64,000 nt of DNA from Flavobacterium sp. JAS (GTDB taxonomy: Bacteria; Bacteroidota; Bacteroidia; Flavobacteriales; Flavobacteriaceae): NCBI RefSeq assembly GCF_020991455.1, contig NZ_JAJMOX010000012.1, positions 62,001 through 126,000 of the forward strand, read 5' to 3'. A program made the translations under genes and the position numbers. Of the stretch, positions 1 through 8,235 are shown in pieces. Below the pieces are notes generated by a model. The model saw only the letters and a program-made list of their open reading frames with translations. It searched no databases and was not told where the DNA came from. The first letter of the stretch is position 1; every line of letters starts with the position of its first letter.

Positions 1-2
1 GT

Positions 3-356
3 GTTCAGGGAATTAGTATTATTGCCATTTCGAGTAATGATGTTGTAAAATATCCACAAGATTCTCCTGAGTTAATGACCGAATTTGCTTTTCAGAATAA
101 AATAGATTTCCCGTATTTATTCGACGAAAGTCAGGAAGTTGCCAAAGCTTATGAAGCAGCTTGTACTCCGGATTTTTATTTATTTGACAATCAGGATCGA
201 TTATTTTACCGTGGACAGCTTGATGATTCAAGACCCGGAAACGGAATTCCATTAAGCGGAAGTGATTTACGCAATGCAATTGACTCCCTTATTTATAATC
301 GAAATTTAAAAGATCCTCAAAAGCCAAGTATCGGCTGTAGCATCAAATGGAAATAA
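3..356 (+). CDS. Thioredoxin-like (peroxiredoxin-like) family protein, 5' truncated
   Basis: The open frame runs in from the window edge and stops at 354-356, leaving about 117 residues. What remains is the C-terminal half of a thioredoxin fold. It has an ACTPDFYLFD strand followed by YRGQLDDSRP, the signature of the PRX-like/AhpC-TSA thioredoxin family of Bacteroidota, and ends in GCSIKWK, a tail seen often in that family. The usual N-terminal CxxC would lie upstream of the window, so redox activity cannot be judged. A redox or peroxide-handling role is inferred from family only. Confidence 0.75.
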   Translation, partial: VQGISIIAISSNDVVKYPQDSPELMTEFAFQNKIDFPYLFDESQEVAKAYEAACTPDFYLFDNQDRLFYRGQLDDSRPGNGIPLSGSDLRNAIDSLIYNRNLKDPQKPSIGCSIKWK

Positions 357-384
357 AGATTCTAGATTTTCCGAAAACTTTTCC

Positions 385-392
385 TATCTTTG
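385..392 (+). promoter_or_regulatory. Bacteroidota -7 promoter element (TATCTTTG)
   Basis: TATCTTTG matches the Bacteroidota -7 consensus TAnnTTTG. Transcription would start near 399, just after the thioredoxin-like gene and 16 bases before a short GTG-started frame. The next annotated gene starts almost 400 bases further on, so this promoter implies a long leader or a separate small transcript. Confidence 0.5.
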
Positions 393-414
393 CAGATCAA
401 TAAATATTCTCATT

Positions 415-519
415 GTGAGCACTATAAATATATTTACAGCTATACTTCTGTTGTTTTCTTTAAAAAGAAAACCGCTTACTGCTGCATTTATTTCACATAG
501 TAAGGCCTTTATTAATTAG
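415..519 (+). CDS. Possible small leader ORF (34 aa, GTG start)
   Basis: GTG at 415 opens a 34-codon frame ending at TAG 517-519. The peptide has a hydrophobic start (STINIFTAILLLFSL) followed by a basic patch (KRKP). It starts directly behind a -7 promoter motif, and its stop codon falls inside the first of two mutually exclusive hairpins, which is the geometry of a translation-coupled leader. There is no obvious ribosome binding site and I do not recognise the peptide. It could equally be a chance frame in a noncoding transcript. Confidence 0.3.
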   Translation: MSTINIFTAILLLFSLKRKPLTAAFISHSKAFIN

Positions 520-556
520 GCCTCCGTCTATTTCAATTTCTTCTTTCAGGCGGAGG
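503..556 (+). promoter_or_regulatory. Pair of mutually exclusive hairpins (attenuator-like)
   Basis: AGGCCT at 503-508 can pair with AGGCCT at 518-523. Alternatively CCTCCG at 521-526 can pair with CGGAGG at 551-556. Bases 521-523 belong to both stems, so only one can form. The second stem has no T-run, so it is not a classical intrinsic terminator. From 557 to 785 I see only AT-rich sequence without recognisable signals. Confidence 0.35.
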
Positions 557-785
557 ATTTATACCACGATTTAATCATTTCTTTTATTTGAAAGAGTAAA
601 TACTCTCTCAAATAATTTCTTGGTTTTTTCAATCAAAAAATTTCCAAAACATAATTATTTTCAAAATTCCAATCTGTATCTGTACAATTTGGAATAGCAA
701 TTATGCTTTTATAAGCCTGTAAAGAAATCATACAAACATTGAGATTTAAAATAAATTAATAACAATATAAATTAAAACACTCGTT

Positions 786-1181
786 ATGAAACCAACACCC
801 ACCTTCTGTAAAACAGATTATCAGTTTTTGAGAGAATTAATCTTAAAAAGTAAAAATTTAACAAATACAAAAGAAGCTAATCAGCTTTCACAAGAATTAG
901 ATCGCGCGATTATCAGCAAAGAAAGCGAATTAGACAACTCGATTGTGAGGATCAATTCTTATGTAACTATCGAAGATGTAAAAGCAAACAAACAAATGAA
1001 AATTCAAATCGTTTTACCTTCTTTTGCAGATGTAAAACAAAATAAAATTTCAATTCTTGCACCTTTAAGTGTTGCTATTATTGGCTTTAAGGAAAATGAT
1101 GAAGTTGATTGGGAATTACCGGCTGGAATAAAGACTTTAAAAATAATCGCAGTTAGCAATTCTGCTGAAAGCGTTTCTTAA
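786..1181 (+). CDS. GreA/GreB-family C-terminal-domain protein (Rnk-like)
   Basis: A 131-residue protein. Residues about 45-130 resemble the C-terminal FKBP-like domain of GreA/GreB elongation factors and Rnk, with the run ISILAPLSVAIIGF followed by ENDEVDWELPAG, the usual GreA/GreB C-terminal pattern. The N-terminal part is short and may form a shortened coiled coil, as in Rnk. The likely role is binding RNA polymerase near the secondary channel; whether it stimulates cleavage or competes with Gre factors cannot be read from sequence. It is a single-gene unit ending in a strong terminator. Confidence 0.75.
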   Translation: MKPTPTFCKTDYQFLRELILKSKNLTNTKEANQLSQELDRAIISKESELDNSIVRINSYVTIEDVKANKQMKIQIVLPSFADVKQNKISILAPLSVAIIGFKENDEVDWELPAGIKTLKIIAVSNSAESVS

Positions 1182-1188
1182 TTTTTTA

Positions 1189-1217
1189 AACACCTCATTC
1201 GTGAAGGTGTTTTTTTA
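1189..1217 (+). terminator. Intrinsic terminator of the GreA/GreB-like gene
   Basis: AACACCT (1189-1195) pairs with AGGTGTT (1205-1211) around a 9-base loop and is followed directly by a T-run, eight bases after the stop codon. Confidence 0.85.
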
Positions 1218-1295
1218 TATCCTGTTTTTAAACAAAAAAAAACTATCCAATAAAAATTTACTGAATAGTTCGATTGAATCTACAATGACAACTTC

Positions 1296-1607
1296 TTACA
1301 ATTGAGAAGTTATATAATTTGATATTGAAGCCATTTGAGTATCATCTAACTTCGCTTTTTTCTGCATTTTTACTAAAATTGGTTTCCAATCTTCCTGACT
1401 AAATTTCTTTGGATCAAATAATTTATGACATTTTGCGCAATTGTTTTCGTACAAGCTTTTGCTAGCTGCCAATTCTGGCGTTAATTCTGTAGTTTTTACA
1501 GCCTCAGTTACAGCTGGAGTTGCCGGAGTAGCAGGAGCTGATTTTTTAGTACCACACGATACTACAAATAGAACTACTGCTGCCAGGATTAAGATTTTTG
1601 TTTTCAT
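1296..1607 (-). CDS. Cytochrome c-type lipoprotein
   Basis: A 103-residue protein, starting at the ATG at 1607 because MKTKILILAAVVLFVVSC is a typical lipoprotein signal with the lipobox cysteine at residue 18. The upstream in-frame Met would add an untypical 13-residue extension that overlaps the preceding terminator. An Ala/Pro/Thr-rich linker leads to a single mono-heme domain with CAKCH (CxxCH) and a distal Met (KMQ) as possible axial ligand. It is probably a periplasm-facing electron carrier. Partner unknown. It has its own possible -7 box (TATATTTA, complement of 1627-1634). Confidence 0.85.
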   Translation of the reverse strand: MKTKILILAAVVLFVVSCGTKKSAPATPATPAVTEAVKTTELTPELAASKSLYENNCAKCHKLFDPKKFSQEDWKPILVKMQKKAKLDDTQMASISNYITSQL

Positions 1608-1631
1608 TACTTTACTTATTTTTAAGTAAAT

Positions 1632-1666
1632 ATAAAAAAATCCCATACACTGTAGCGCATGGGATT
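1632..1666 (-). terminator. Intrinsic terminator after the PPIase gene
   Basis: AATCCCAT (1639-1646) and ATGGGATT (1659-1666) form a hairpin. Read on the minus strand it is followed by seven Ts. It separates the PPIase gene from the cytochrome gene. Confidence 0.8.
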
Positions 1667-1702
1667 ATTATTTAAAACAATACTAAATTGTATCTAAAAG
1701 TC

Positions 1703-2635
1703 TTATTTTACGTCCATTAATTCAACGTCGAAAATCAAAGTTGCGTGCGGTGGAATAACTCCTCCTGCACCTGAAGCTCCATACCCTAAATCAGATGGAA
1801 TTACAAAACGAGCTTTGTCTCCAACTTGCAATAAAGCAATACCTTCGTCCCAGCCTTCGATAACCTGACCTTGACCTAATCTAAATTCGATTGGTTTTTT
1901 GCGTGGGTAAGAAGAATCAAAAACTTTTCCGTTCTCTAAAGATCCTTCGTAATGAACTGCAACTGTTTTACCAGCTTCAGCTTTTTTACCGTCTCCTTTT
2001 TGAATCATTTTGTAACGTAAACCGCTATCAGTTTTATCAAAACCAGCAGCTAATTGCTCCATTTTTGCTTCAGATTCTGCTTTTAAAGCTGCATCACGTT
2101 TAAGACGAGCACCTTTTAAAGCGATAAAAGCTTCAATAGCATTGAATTTTTCAGCTTCTTCACCAACTCTGATGATTTCTACATTATCAAGAGAATCACC
2201 TTGAGCAACAGCATCAACGATATCCTGACCTTCGATTACGTGACCAAAAACAGTATGTTTTCCGTCTAACCAAGAAGTTGGAACGTGAGTAATGTAAAAT
2301 TGAGAACCGTTAGTTGCAGGTCCTGAATTTGCCATTGCTAAAACTCCTGGACGATCGTGTTTTAAACTTGGGTGAAATTCATCATCAAATTTGTATCCTG
2401 GATCACCAGTTCCAGTTCCTTTCGGACATCCACCTTGGATCATAAAATCAGGAATAACTCTATGGAATGTTAATCCGTCATAGAATTTTTGTCCTTGAGG
2501 TTTTACTTTATTTTCCATATTTCCTTCTGCAAGAGCTACAAAATTCCCTACGGTTCCTGGTGTTAAATCATGTGCAAGTTTTACTAAAATCGAACCTTTA
2601 CTAGTGTTGAATTTAGCGTATATTCCGTTTTCCAT
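1703..2635 (-). CDS. Cyclophilin-FKBP fused peptidyl-prolyl isomerase
   Basis: A 310-residue protein with two different prolyl isomerase domains. Residues 1-160 are cyclophilin-type, with catalytic Arg59 in FHRVIPDFMIQGG and QFYIT at 112-116. Residues about 205-310 are FKBP-type, with VHYEGSLENG, VFDSS, VIEGW and the closing IPPHATLIFDVEL. A charged, Ala-rich helix of about 40 residues links them. There is no signal peptide, so it is probably cytoplasmic. Both active-site sets look intact. It would assist protein folding through cis-trans proline isomerisation. The gene is monocistronic, with a -7 box upstream and its own terminator. Confidence 0.9.
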   Translation of the reverse strand: MENGIYAKFNTSKGSILVKLAHDLTPGTVGNFVALAEGNMENKVKPQGQKFYDGLTFHRVIPDFMIQGGCPKGTGTGDPGYKFDDEFHPSLKHDRPGVLAMANSGPATNGSQFYITHVPTSWLDGKHTVFGHVIEGQDIVDAVAQGDSLDNVEIIRVGEEAEKFNAIEAFIALKGARLKRDAALKAESEAKMEQLAAGFDKTDSGLRYKMIQKGDGKKAEAGKTVAVHYEGSLENGKVFDSSYPRKKPIEFRLGQGQVIEGWDEGIALLQVGDKARFVIPSDLGYGASGAGGVIPPHATLIFDVELMDVK

Positions 2636-2658
2636 TGTTGTTATTTTTAATTTGATTG

Positions 2659-2666
2659 CAAATTTA
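2659..2666 (-). promoter_or_regulatory. -7 promoter element of the PPIase gene
   Basis: The complement reads TAAATTTG, a match to TAnnTTTG, 24 bases upstream of the PPIase start codon. Confidence 0.55.
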
Positions 2667-2695
2667 CAAATTAATTTTATATCAATTTGCGCTTT

Positions 2696-3862
2696 CTATT
2701 TTTTAGATTTTGATTTATAAGTAAGACCGTAAACTACAAATGCCAGTGCCGACAAACCAACACATCCGATAGTTACAGCATGCCATCCGCCCAATTTCCA
2801 CAATAATAATCCGTAAGCAGATCCGGCTGCAGTTCCTAAAAAGCTGAATGACATAAATACGGTATTCAATCTGTTTCTGGCTTCTGGAAGTAGTGAATAA
2901 ACACGGGTTTGATTGGAGATGTGAACTCCCTGAATTCCTACGTCAATAAATACAATTCCTATTGCGATTCCGATGACACTTTCTATTGAAAAATAAAATA
3001 TTATAAAACTAATTAATATCAATAAACAGCCATAACCAACGGCGACTCTTGAACCTCCTTTGTCTCCCAATTTCCCAACCAAAGGCGCTGCTAAAGCTCC
3101 TGAAGCTCCCACAATTCCAAACAAACCAATTGTTGCACTACTATAATTAAAAGGTTCTCCTGAAAGCAACAAAACCATAGTAACCCAGAAAGCTCCGAAT
3201 TGCGCAAAACTAAACACGTTTATAATTGTAGCTTCACGTAAAATTGGTTGTGTTTTTATAAGTGTAAAAAGCGATTGAATTAACTGTCCATAAGTTCCTT
3301 GAAACTGAGGTTTGTTGACCGGAAATTTATTCTGAATCACAAAAAAGATCAACAGACATATTCCGGCAGCGATATAAAACATTGATCTCCAGCCCAAAAT
3401 CTGACCAATAAATCCGCTTAAAGTTCTGGAAAGCAAAATTCCGACCAATAAACCACTCATAATGGTTCCGATAACTTTTCCTCGTTGTTCTGGCGTACTT
3501 AACGAAGCCGCCAAAGGCAAAATAAGCTGCGGTACGATTGAAGTAATTCCAATCAATAAAGAAGCTATTTGCAGCAGAAAGAAACTCTTTGCCGTTGCCG
3601 CAATAATCAATGCAATTACTGATGCGAAAGTGGTCATTAAAATTTGCTTTTTACGCTCAATTTTATCCCCTAATGGGACCATAAAAAACAAACCAATCGC
3701 ATAACCTGCTTGCGTTAGATACGTTATTGTACCCGCGCTGGCTTCTGGAATTTTAAATTCGTTGGCAATTAAAACAATTAAAGGCTGGCAGTAATACAGA
3801 TTTGCAACTATAAGTCCAGTGCAAGCTGCCATAAATAAGACATTCGTTTTGGATAAATTCAT
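2696..3862 (-). CDS. MFS transporter
   Basis: A 388-residue membrane protein with about twelve hydrophobic segments. The MFS loop motif between the second and third helices reads GDKIERKK, and the overall pattern resembles drug/sugar efflux MFS proteins (AraJ/CmlA-like). The second half contains the pseudo-repeat LVGKLGDKGG. Substrate cannot be predicted. A possible -7 box (TATTTTTG, complement of 3867-3874) sits so close to the ATG that the mRNA might have almost no leader. Confidence 0.85.
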   Translation of the reverse strand: MNLSKTNVLFMAACTGLIVANLYYCQPLIVLIANEFKIPEASAGTITYLTQAGYAIGLFFMVPLGDKIERKKQILMTTFASVIALIIAATAKSFFLLQIASLLIGITSIVPQLILPLAASLSTPEQRGKVIGTIMSGLLVGILLSRTLSGFIGQILGWRSMFYIAAGICLLIFFVIQNKFPVNKPQFQGTYGQLIQSLFTLIKTQPILREATIINVFSFAQFGAFWVTMVLLLSGEPFNYSSATIGLFGIVGASGALAAPLVGKLGDKGGSRVAVGYGCLLILISFIIFYFSIESVIGIAIGIVFIDVGIQGVHISNQTRVYSLLPEARNRLNTVFMSFSFLGTAAGSAYGLLLWKLGGWHAVTIGCVGLSALAFVVYGLTYKSKSKK

Positions 3863-3974
3863 TTTGCAAAAATACCAATCTAATCTTTATCAAAACTTTA
3901 AAAAATCTATAAATTTTTCAAATCCGGGAAGTAATTAGACATTTTCATTAGAGATTATATTCATTTTTAAATCC

Positions 3975-4325
3975 TTATGATTTCATAAAATCCTCCCGAA
4001 TTGGGCTAAAAACATCTGTCAAAAGTCCTCTTTCTAAACAAACAACGCCATGAATTGCGTGTGGCGGAATGTAGAAACTATCGCCTTCTTTTAGTGTTTG
4101 GGTAACGCCAGAAATCGTAACATCAAATTTACCGCTGGAAATATAAGTTACTTGTGAGTGATAATGTTCGTGCAAAACGCCAATTCCGCCTTTTTCAAAA
4201 TGAACATTGACTAACATTACTCTATCGTCATACGCCATAATTTTGCGTTTGATTCCTTCTCCAACAACTTCCCACTCCAGTTCATCACCTTTTATAAATT
4301 CTTTGCTTGTTCCGAAACTTTGCAT
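3975..4325 (-). CDS. Cupin-domain protein
   Basis: A 116-residue single-domain cupin. The first motif reads HEHYHSQVTYISSG, giving metal-ligand candidates His-His-Gln, and the second motif GDSFYIPPHAIHG supplies the last His. It is cytoplasmic. Such small cupins are often found beside sugar-processing enzymes, and here it lies next to a sugar isomerase-like gene on the same strand (50-base gap), so shared expression is plausible. Substrate unknown. Confidence 0.8.
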   Translation of the reverse strand: MQSFGTSKEFIKGDELEWEVVGEGIKRKIMAYDDRVMLVNVHFEKGGIGVLHEHYHSQVTYISSGKFDVTISGVTQTLKEGDSFYIPPHAIHGVVCLERGLLTDVFSPIREDFMKS

Positions 4326-4375
4326 ATCTGTTTTTAATTGAAATTTGTATATTATTATTTTAAATGTGCTTGTTT

Positions 4376-5248
4376 TTAAATCAGATTTTTAGAAATAAAA
4401 TCACAACTTGCTTTAATAGATTCAAAAGGATTTGGATTGTAATTATTCTCCTGCTCTACAAAAAAATGTTTCATTCCGGATAGTTTTGCTTCTTTAAAAA
4501 TACGCTTAAAATCAACAGAACCTGAGCCAATTTCAGTATTTAAAGCTGGATTTTTCTTGTCCATATCTTTTACGTGCCACATTTTAAAACGTCCCGGATT
4601 TGCCGTAAATAACTTAAGCGGATCATTTCCTGAGTGAACAACCCAGTATAAATCCAACTCAAAATAAACCAGGTCTTTATCGGTTTCTTTTAATAGAATT
4701 TCATAGCCTGTGATTCCGTCATGCTTTTGAAACTCAAAATCGTGATTGTGATACGCCAGTTTTAAACCTGCATTTGCACAAGCTTTACCCGCTTGATTTA
4801 AACGGCTGGCAATTATTTTATAATCAGCGATGTTTTTTCTAAAAGGTTCATTGATCCACGGAATAGTTAAATACTCACTATTCAAAACCTTTGCTGCTTC
4901 AATAGCTGCAAGTAATTCCGTTGTGTTTCCATCAGCCAGAAAACTTCCCAAATTATAATGTCCACTAACCGCTTTAAGTCCGTTTTGGTCTAGTATTTTC
5001 TTTAATTCGATTGGAGATAATCCCCAAAACTGATCTTTAATCGAAAAGCCATAGGTTTCAACAGTTGTAAATCCGGCAGCTGCAACTTTTTCTAAAGTCG
5101 ACTTTACATCTTTAGGAAGTTCGTCGCGTAACGTATAAAGCTGCAATCCAATTTCTTTTTTATTCATGCTAAAGGCTAATGATGGAAGAGCCAAAACTGC
5201 GGTTGCAGCCAGACTGGTGTTTATGATGAAACTTCTTCTTGTGGTCAT
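4376..5248 (-). CDS. Tat-exported sugar phosphate isomerase/epimerase-like protein
   Basis: A 290-residue protein of the xylose isomerase-like TIM barrel family. The N-terminus carries a twin-arginine signal (TRRSFI, then a hydrophobic stretch ending near LAFS), so the folded protein is probably exported. Typical barrel motifs follow: GLQLYTLRDE, LAYHNHDFEF, DLYWVVHSG, WHVKDMD and VEQENN, which supply His, Glu and Asp metal ligands. It is probably a secreted carbohydrate isomerase, epimerase or lyase. It forms a possible unit with the downstream cupin gene. Confidence 0.85.
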   Translation of the reverse strand: MTTRRSFIINTSLAATAVLALPSLAFSMNKKEIGLQLYTLRDELPKDVKSTLEKVAAAGFTTVETYGFSIKDQFWGLSPIELKKILDQNGLKAVSGHYNLGSFLADGNTTELLAAIEAAKVLNSEYLTIPWINEPFRKNIADYKIIASRLNQAGKACANAGLKLAYHNHDFEFQKHDGITGYEILLKETDKDLVYFELDLYWVVHSGNDPLKLFTANPGRFKMWHVKDMDKKNPALNTEIGSGSVDFKRIFKEAKLSGMKHFFVEQENNYNPNPFESIKASCDFISKNLI

Positions 5249-5310
5249 TTTTGTTTTGAAATTTGAGAATAGTAAAACTAATCTTTTAATTAAAAACTTT
5301 CACTAAAGCA

Positions 5311-5838
5311 CTAAAATTGTCCTTCAAAATTATTTATAAAACGCTGAAGTGCAATTTCTGTTTCTTCATTAATGATTTTTCCTTCGTCATTAATTTTTCC
5401 ACGAACGCCTTGTATCAGCAGTTTAGTAGAATCATCAAATTTAGCTTCCAGTGTTTTCATTATCAAAATCAACTGCTCATGCCCCATTTCTCCCGAAGCC
5501 GAAGCAGTAATTAAACCCGTCTTTTTATTCGAAAAAACAGTCGTTGAAACACACCATTCTAAAGCATTTTTTAAACTTCCGGGTAGACTAAAAACATATT
5601 CGGGAGTACAAATTATGATTCCATCTGCTGCAGTAATTTTATTTCTGAAATCTTCAACTTCCTTCGGCAGATTTTCATTATCTAAATCAGGATTAAAATG
5701 AGGAATATTGGCCAAATCTTCGAAAAATTCGACTTCAAATTCCGTTTTTATCTTTTCTGAAATGTATTTTAAGATTTTATAATTGCTTGAGTTTTTTCTT
5801 GTACTGCCAGTTATAGCAAGGATTTTTATTGTTTTCAT
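5311..5838 (-). CDS. NAD(P)H-dependent FMN reductase-like flavoprotein
   Basis: A 175-residue flavodoxin-like protein. ITGSTRKNSSNYKIL at the N-terminus is the FMN phosphate-binding loop, and TPEYVFSLPGSLKNALEW is the second signature of the NADPH-dependent FMN reductase family. It lies 3 bases downstream of the archaemetzincin-like gene, so the two are very likely co-transcribed. Exact substrate (flavin, quinone, azo compound, chromate) cannot be read from sequence. Confidence 0.88.
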   Translation of the reverse strand: MKTIKILAITGSTRKNSSNYKILKYISEKIKTEFEVEFFEDLANIPHFNPDLDNENLPKEVEDFRNKITAADGIIICTPEYVFSLPGSLKNALEWCVSTTVFSNKKTGLITASASGEMGHEQLILIMKTLEAKFDDSTKLLIQGVRGKINDEGKIINEETEIALQRFINNFEGQF

Positions 5839-5841
5839 TTT

Positions 5842-6714
5842 TTATCGAATAGCGGCAATGTCAATATCTTTTTTCATTAATTCAAATCCGTCGTTTAAAG
5901 TATTCTTTTTAAAGTATTTTTCTAAATCTAAAAGTCTCTTTTTATTGTCATATTTTATACATGAATTTAATTTTCTCTGGCAAACAGAGCATAATCTTAT
6001 GGTACTTTTATCTGTTTCAGCCAAACTAATAGTTCCATTCATCACACAATTTGCAGTAATACAATGGTGTAAACCAAACATATGTCCAATTTCATGAGAA
6101 CTTGTTTTTAGTAATCTGGATAAACATAAATTAAAGTTTTCAGAAGTTAGTTCCTCATCCTGAAACCTGTAAATGGAGCTTACACCTACTTTTTCCCGAT
6201 AAGATGCCAAACCAAAAACATAATTCCATTCCGGTTTTGGAAACAAATCTATTTCAGAAAGTCCCATCAAGGCAATTACATTCAAGGGTTTTTCCTTTTT
6301 TAAAATACTATCTAAAAGATATCCTGCTAAAAATTGTTCATTCCCTTCATTCCCGATTCTTCTGGCTGAACTGGGAACAATATCATTAGAAATAGGTTCT
6401 AAAGTTTTTGTTTTTAATTGAAAGAAAATCTCTAAATATTCATTCATCAACTCAATTTGTTTCTTTTGCAAAACATTAAAGTTCCCAATTGGTCTTATAT
6501 AAATGATATTCGAATCTTTTGTTGGAATAATATGTTTGGAATCTTTATACTGTTCAAAACTCTGTCCGTTTTCTTTATGAGAAAATAACCATTCTCCATC
6601 AACGGGTGTAGATAATTTAACATCGTTATTTTTGATCGAATCAAAATACTGATCTTCTTTGTTTTTGCTACAGGAACAAAATATTATAAAAATAAGAATA
6701 GCTATTTTCTTCAT
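5842..6714 (-). CDS. Archaemetzincin-like zinc metalloprotease lipoprotein
   Basis: A 290-residue protein, starting at ATG 6714 because MKKIAILIFIIFCSC is a lipoprotein signal; the upstream Met would add eight residues before it. The core carries the archaemetzincin signature: HEIGHMFGLHHC, then C-V-M four residues on, then CSVC 16 residues after that Met. This gives three His ligands, the catalytic Glu and a four-cysteine structural zinc site. Archaemetzincins are usually cytosolic; here a lipobox suggests membrane anchoring. It is followed 3 bases later by the FMN reductase gene. Confidence 0.85.
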   Translation of the reverse strand: MKKIAILIFIIFCSCSKNKEDQYFDSIKNNDVKLSTPVDGEWLFSHKENGQSFEQYKDSKHIIPTKDSNIIYIRPIGNFNVLQKKQIELMNEYLEIFFQLKTKTLEPISNDIVPSSARRIGNEGNEQFLAGYLLDSILKKEKPLNVIALMGLSEIDLFPKPEWNYVFGLASYREKVGVSSIYRFQDEELTSENFNLCLSRLLKTSSHEIGHMFGLHHCITANCVMNGTISLAETDKSTIRLCSVCQRKLNSCIKYDNKKRLLDLEKYFKKNTLNDGFELMKKDIDIAAIR

Positions 6715-6898
6715 ATACTTTTTGTTAAATATATTCAAAAAACAGCTATTCTTATTTTTCTTTTTGATTTTTTTATCAAATATTTTTTGCCTTTTTAATT
6801 ATTCTAAAACAATTTAAATGTACTAAAAATAGTTCAAAAACAACAACTCAAAAACACTTATAAAACTAGATTTGAGTTAATTACAAAAAAAAACGTAA

Positions 6899-7231
6899 TT
6901 AATTTTGCAACACAATCTGCTGTGGAGGTTTATTCTGCTTTTCTTTTCGACATAAATAGATCTTACCTTCCTTATTAACGTACACATATTCATAATTCCA
7001 ATAATTTGAACCTGCCATTCGGGAACCTTCTTCTTGTTTCGATTTTAAATAAACTTGTTCTGCATAAATAAGTATTTCTCCCTGATCACCGTTATCTAAT
7101 ACACGTACTGGCGATCCCCAACTTTTTATGATATTTTTTTCAGTATCACCAATCCATTTATCGTTTGTTTGCTTAGAACTTGAACAGGAATATAAAATTA
7201 ATATTGCTGCTAATAATATAACTTTTCTCAT
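6899..7231 (-). CDS. Small lipoprotein, possibly BamE/SmpA-like
   Basis: A 110-residue protein with lipoprotein signal MRKVILLAAILILYSC. The mature part starts with a pattern like the SmpA/BamE fold (W-I-G-D-T-E...W-G-S-P-V) followed by tyrosine-rich beta strands. No catalytic motif is visible. It is probably an envelope protein; the BamE link is only a resemblance in the short W-G-x-P motif. Confidence 0.65.
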   Translation of the reverse strand: MRKVILLAAILILYSCSSSKQTNDKWIGDTEKNIIKSWGSPVRVLDNGDQGEILIYAEQVYLKSKQEEGSRMAGSNYWNYEYVYVNKEGKIYLCRKEKQNKPPQQIVLQN

Positions 7232-7436
7232 AATATCAATGTTTTAGGATGTTTTTGATGGATATCGTAGTCAAACAATTTAGTTCGTAATGTTACCTAA
7301 AACTAACCCTAAAAAAATTACACAATAACATTCTAATATTATATAATTATTATCATTTATTTTATTGACAAACAAGCAATTAATCTAAAACACATGAAAT
7401 CTTAAATCTTTAAAAAATTCTCAAACATTAACTTTG

Positions 7437-7444
7437 TATCTTTG
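7437..7444 (+). promoter_or_regulatory. -7 promoter element of trmD
   Basis: TATCTTTG, followed by GCC, lies 26 bases upstream of the trmD start codon and matches TAnnTTTG. Confidence 0.65.
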
Positions 7445-7470
7445 CCGCCTAGAACTATTGAAGAAAAAAA

Positions 7471-8151
7471 ATGCGAATTGACATTATAACGATTTTGCCG
7501 GAATTATTAAAGAGCCCGTTTGAGGCTTCGATTATGAAACGTGCTATAGACAAAGGTCTGGTTGAAGTTCATTTTCATAATTTACGCGATTATACTACGA
7601 ACAAACAAAAAAGTGTCGACGATTATCCTTTTGGAGGTGGCGCCGGAATGGTCATGACTGTTCAGCCAATTGACGCTTGTATTACGCATTTGAAAAGCGA
7701 ACGTGAATACGACGAAATCATTTATATGTCGCCTGATGGTGAAACTCTGAACCAAAAAATGGCAAACACAATGTCGATGTATGAAAACATTATCATTTTA
7801 TGCGGACATTATAAAGGTGTAGATCAGCGTGTGCGCGATCATTTTATTACGAAAGAAATTTCGATTGGTGATTACGTTTTATCTGGAGGAGAATTAGGCG
7901 CTTTGGTTTTATCTGATGCATTAATTCGATTAATTCCTGGAGTTTTAAGTGATGAAACTTCTGCATTAACAGATAGTTTTCAGGATAATTTACTTTCAGG
8001 ACCAATATATACAAGGCCTGCCGATTATAAAGGATGGAAAGTTCCCGACGTTTTAACCAGCGGTCACTTTGCTAAAATTGATAAATGGCGTGAAGATATG
8101 GCATATGAACATACTAAAAACAGACGTCCGGATTTGTTGGAAGGACATTAA
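7471..8151 (+). CDS. trmD: tRNA (guanine-N1-)-methyltransferase
   Basis: A 226-residue protein that methylates N1 of G37 in tRNAs using S-adenosylmethionine, preventing +1 frameshifting. The SPOUT knot motifs are all present: FGGGAGMVM near residue 55, ILCGHYKGVDQRV near 110, and SIGDYVLSGGELGALVL near 130. The C-terminal GHFAKIDKWR is also typical. Length fits the family. It is transcribed alone here; rplS, often its partner elsewhere, lies 2.4 kb downstream behind its own promoter. Confidence 0.97.
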   Translation: MRIDIITILPELLKSPFEASIMKRAIDKGLVEVHFHNLRDYTTNKQKSVDDYPFGGGAGMVMTVQPIDACITHLKSEREYDEIIYMSPDGETLNQKMANTMSMYENIIILCGHYKGVDQRVRDHFITKEISIGDYVLSGGELGALVLSDALIRLIPGVLSDETSALTDSFQDNLLSGPIYTRPADYKGWKVPDVLTSGHFAKIDKWREDMAYEHTKNRRPDLLEGH

Positions 8152-8155
8152 ATTT

Positions 8156-8230
8156 GTTTCAAGTTTCAGGTTTCAAGTTGTTCTGCTTTGAGATTATAAC
8201 GTGAAACAAAAATAACCTGAAACTTGAAAC
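8156..8230. repeat. Inverted repeat, GTTTCAAGTTTCAGGTT family, copy 1
   Basis: A perfect 17-base inverted repeat: GTTTCAAGTTTCAGGTT at 8156-8172 and its complement at 8214-8230. It fills the gap between trmD and the AraC-type gene and ends 5 bases before that gene's ATG. The same words recur at 10299-10386. Confidence 0.85.
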
Positions 8231-8235
8231 AAAAA

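Noticed and set aside
5317..5701. Two plus-strand open frames antisense to the FMN reductase gene
   Set aside because: They mirror a well-conserved flavoprotein gene on the other strand, have no promoter and encode no recognisable protein.
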